From: an uncultured Clostridia bacterium
Lineage (GTDB): Bacteria > Bacillota > Clostridia > Oscillospirales > CAG-272
DNA length: 7,270 nt
Reading direction: 5' to 3'
Assembly (NCBI GenBank): GCA_904502015.1
Contig: CAJGEA010000093.1
Coordinates: 1 to 7,270, forward strand
Shown piece after piece: positions 5,629 through 7,270 of the stretch (position 1 is the stretch's first letter; each line of letters starts with the position of its first letter). A model generated the notes under the pieces. It ran no database searches and had not been told where the DNA came from. It saw nothing but the letters and a program-made list of their open reading frames with translations. The position numbers and the translations under genes were made by a program.

Positions 5629-6327
5629 TTACTTATTGTGAATATCCGAGCGCAGGAATTTGATAGCACGCTCCACCGAGTCCTTGGAGTTGTACCAGGG
5701 CTCCTCGTCGTAGCGGTAGTCGAACTTCTTGCAGAACCAGCTGACGTCATCGGTCAGGGTGCTCATATAGTTGTTGACCACCTTGCCGCATTCGTCGGCA
5801 AAGGCGGCGAGCTTCTTCTTGCCCAGCCGCTTCTGGCCGTATTGCAAAAGATGGCGGTAGTGAGGCAGGCAGAAATAGGGCTGGGCGGCGAGCTTGGCAG
5901 GAAAGTCCTCGTCCGAGTCCCAAAGGTACACGGCGGTTTCCACCATGTGCTCAAAATGGTAGCCAATGCGCTTGCAGACGTAGCAGTCCTGCTCCAGTGC
6001 CAAGACGCGCTTGATGGGCTTGGAGCCTGCCGCGCCCAGGATACCCTCCTTGATGTCGCCCTGCAGCTCCTTGAGGTGGCTCTCCAGCGTGAGTGCCATT
6101 CCGAGGCGGTTTTTGCGGGTGAACATGAGATCGTAATGCAGGCGGCAAAAGCCCTGCTCATTGGTCTTGATACGGACGTCGGGCTCCATCATGGACGCGC
6201 CCAGAATCAGCTCCAGCTCGTTCTCCTCCAGCTTGCGGTAAATGGCGCACAGGGGACAACCGCAGGCGGGATCGGCCGCCGATGCCTCAAACGCCTCGTT
6301 GACGGGTATGGTATAAATCTGTTCCAT
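5629..6327 (-). CDS. DUF6062-type Cys-rich protein with duplicated CxxC/CxxH motif
   Basis: 232 residues from the ATG at 6327, with AGGAG 9 bases upstream. The frame stays open further upstream, but there it runs through the promoter island and antisense to another gene. The N-terminus (IYTIPVNEAFE, CPLC, GASMMEPDVRIKTNEQGFC) looks to me like the DUF6062 family of Firmicutes, a family of unknown function; this is recall, not a search. No signal peptide or membrane segment is visible, so it is probably cytoplasmic. Two matching half-sites stand out: C24-x2-C27 with C61-x2-H64, and C115-x2-C118 with C153-x2-H156. Each is followed by a similar helix containing RLG, which suggests an internal duplication and two metal (zinc) sites. 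It is the first gene of the DUF6062-mnmM-peptidase unit and has a strong promoter at 6396-6424. A link to tRNA modification or redox sensing is only a guess. Confidence 0.85.
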   Translation of the reverse strand: MEQIYTIPVNEAFEASAADPACGCPLCAIYRKLEENELELILGASMMEPDVRIKTNEQGFCRLHYDLMFTRKNRLGMALTLESHLKELQGDIKEGILGAAGSKPIKRVLALEQDCYVCKRIGYHFEHMVETAVYLWDSDEDFPAKLAAQPYFCLPHYRHLLQYGQKRLGKKKLAAFADECGKVVNNYMSTLTDDVSWFCKKFDYRYDEEPWYNSKDSVERAIKFLRSDIHNK

Positions 6328-6362
6328 AGAATTTTTCTCCTGAAATATTTGGGGACAGGCTA

Positions 6363-6400
6363 TTGCAATTTTTTGCGAAATCATATATACTATATATAAT
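6363..6400 (+). promoter_or_regulatory. Rightward promoter(s) for the hypothetical-rsmI unit
   Basis: Two overlapping candidates read rightward: TTGCGA (6373-6378), 16-bp spacer, TATAAT (6395-6400); and TTGCAA (6363-6368), 17-bp spacer, TATACT (6386-6391). Either would give a leader of about 75-85 bases before the ATG at 6481. The -10 of the first overlaps the leftward -10 by five bases. Confidence 0.6.
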
Positions 6401-6424
6401 ATCACATTTCGGTGCGGATTGCAA
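6396..6424 (-). promoter_or_regulatory. Leftward promoter for the DUF6062-mnmM-peptidase unit
   Basis: On the minus strand, -35 TTGCAA (6424-6419), a 17-bp spacer, and an extended -10 TGaTATTAT with the hexamer at 6401-6396. Predicted start is near 6389, giving a leader of about 60 bases before the ATG at 6327. This is one of the best sigma-A-type promoters in the window. Confidence 0.7.
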
Positions 6425-6480
6425 GTGGAATACGGTAAATACCCAAAATTCCGCAATAACGCGCCGCCGAGGAGTATGTC

Positions 6481-6999
6481 ATGCAGCCGTTCACCCTTGA
6501 GGAATTTTCCTCTCACCTGACCCGTTCCCTCTCGCGCCACCGTCCGCGCACCGTGACCGACGTCACCCCCAAGGGACGGCGTGTGCTGGAATTCATTCTG
6601 CCCCACCCCACCGAGCCGCGTTTTTCCATCTCCCTGCAGGCCGAAGAGATCCGAGGCTACGTGGAAAAATGCACGCTGTGGTTCGGTCAGGCCGAGATCA
6701 CGGGCGCACTCCCTCCCGAGGACGCCGTAGCCGCCATAGAGGAGATTGCCACAGACCGTGTGGCTGCCATCGTGCGATACAAGAACCGCCGCGCCTACGA
6801 CGACCACCGACGGGCAACCGACGCAAACAGCCAATGGGTTTACCAGTTCACAACTGACGAGGACGACGACACCGCCGCCTACGAGCGCATGATGGACAAG
6901 CTCCGCACACCGGCCGGCACATGGGAGCGCATCCGCGGTCGCACTGTAGGGGTCTTTGAGATCATCCGCTGGAGCGGCAGCGAGGTTCTGGAGCGGTAA
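6481..6999 (+). CDS. Hypothetical protein upstream of rsmI
   Basis: 172 residues. GAGGAG lies 6 bases before the ATG. I do not recognise the family. No signal peptide, membrane segment or Cys pair is visible, so it is probably a soluble cytoplasmic protein. The sequence reads as a small alpha/beta protein: an Arg/His-rich N-terminal stretch (15-34), alternating hydrophobic strands (35-40 VLEFIL, 48-53), a helix at about 79-99, a basic stretch (101-111), a strongly acidic turn (TDEDDD, 125-130), and a C-terminal part ending VGVFEIIRWSG. It appears to be co-transcribed with rsmI, which starts 35 or 56 bp downstream, and divergent from the DUF6062 unit. Co-transcription hints at, but does not show, a translation or rRNA-related role. 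Confidence 0.8.
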   Translation: MQPFTLEEFSSHLTRSLSRHRPRTVTDVTPKGRRVLEFILPHPTEPRFSISLQAEEIRGYVEKCTLWFGQAEITGALPPEDAVAAIEEIATDRVAAIVRYKNRRAYDDHRRATDANSQWVYQFTTDEDDDTAAYERMMDKLRTPAGTWERIRGRTVGVFEIIRWSGSEVLER

Positions 7000-7028
7000 T
7001 CTCCACCACATAAGAAAGAAAGGAAGCC

Positions 7029-7041
7029 CCCGCCGTGCGGG
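7029..7041 (+). other. Short hairpin at the rsmI translation start
   Basis: cccgc (7029-7033) pairs with gcggg (7037-7041) around loop cgt. It covers a possible GTG start at 7035 and overlaps the GGGAG (7039-7043) that would serve the ATG at 7056. No T-run follows, so it is not an intrinsic terminator. Confidence 0.3.
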
Positions 7042-7055
7042 AGCAACAGACGTAT

Positions 7056-7270
7056 ATGCAAGCAAACGAGCAAAAAAACCGCGTTGAGGGCGGCGTGCTG
7101 TATCTGGTGGCCACTCCCATCGGCAATCTTGCCGATCTCTCGGAGCGGGCGATCAAGGTGCTCTCCGAGGTGGATTTCATCGCCGCCGAGGACACCCGCA
7201 ACTCGGGGCATCTGCTCTCCTATCTGGGCATTCACAAGCCCCTTGTCTCCTATTTTGAGCACAACAAGCG
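7056..7270 (+). CDS. rsmI: 16S rRNA (cytidine1402-2'-O)-methyltransferase RsmI, N-terminal part (runs off the window)
   Basis: Only the first 71 codons are present; the gene continues past the right edge. The visible N-terminus has the tetrapyrrole-methylase-fold signatures of RsmI: GGVLYLVATPIGNLADLSERA (residues 13-33), FIAAEDTRNSG and PLVSYFEHNKR. RsmI uses SAM to methylate the 2'-O of C1402 in the 16S rRNA decoding centre, working with RsmH. I chose the ATG at 7056, with GGGAG 12 bases upstream. A GTG at 7035 in the same frame, with AAAGGA about 10 bases upstream, would add seven residues and is nearly as plausible. The gap after the hypothetical gene holds no terminator, so the two are probably one transcript. 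Confidence 0.93.
   Translation, partial: MQANEQKNRVEGGVLYLVATPIGNLADLSERAIKVLSEVDFIAAEDTRNSGHLLSYLGIHKPLVSYFEHNK

Noticed and set aside
5616..5750. 45-residue N-terminal extension of MnmM
   Set aside because: It overlaps the 3' coding end of the upstream gene in another frame, and the conserved family N-terminus begins at the ATG at 5615.
5638..6399. Open frame on the plus strand (253 codons) antisense to the DUF6062-type gene
   Set aside because: The opposite strand carries a conserved Cys/His pattern and a proper start; this frame also runs through the promoter island.
6328..7065. N-terminal extension of the DUF6062-type frame to about 478 residues
   Set aside because: The extension crosses the promoter region and runs antisense to the hypothetical gene; the ATG at 6327 has AGGAG at 9 bases and begins the conserved sequence.

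Overview
The window looks like chromosomal DNA from a GC-rich member of the Clostridia (Firmicutes), probably an uncultured gut-type lineage. This is an inference from gene content: a MnmM/YtqB-type tRNA methyltransferase, a DUF6062-type Cys-rich protein, a membrane-anchored HtrA, and an RR-HK pair of Gram-positive type. Purine-rich Shine-Dalgarno sites precede every gene. I see no phage, plasmid, CRISPR, rRNA or tRNA sequence. Most of the window is ordinary core or envelope-maintenance DNA. The interest lies in its regulatory layout.

Region 1-236 is non-coding. It carries a compact GC-rich palindromic element (42-89) and a pair of near-identical 23-base direct repeats (111-133, 204-226) that bracket two further hairpins. 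Next come six genes, all on the minus strand. In transcription order they are a DUF6062-type Cys-rich protein (6327-5629), mnmM (5615-5061), a lipoprotein M15 (VanY/LdcB-type) peptidase (5050-4310), a membrane-anchored HtrA serine protease (4077-2608), an OmpR/PhoB-type response regulator (2577-1882) and a HAMP-HisKA-HATPase sensor kinase (1856-237). The first three are spaced by 10-13 bp, and each UAA stop is fused to the next gene's Shine-Dalgarno. The last three are spaced by 25-30 bp. A separate promoter with a perfect TATAAT lies in front of htrA, and its -35 region is occupied by two heptamers repeated with an 11-bp period, the usual geometry of an OmpR/PhoB-family operator.

At 6328-6480 an AT-rich island carries overlapping, oppositely directed promoters. 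One serves the DUF6062-mnmM-peptidase unit. The other serves a rightward unit made of an unrecognised 172-residue protein and rsmI, the 16S rRNA C1402 2'-O-methyltransferase, which runs off the right edge.

Working model (inference): htrA-RR-HK is an autoregulated envelope or secretion-stress operon analogous to CssRS/htrA of Bacillus and CiaRH/htrA of Streptococcus. It is preceded by a tRNA-modification and cell-wall unit that may read through into it, because no clear terminator separates the two. The right-hand divergent pair places two RNA-modification genes, mnmM and rsmI, on either side of one bidirectional promoter.
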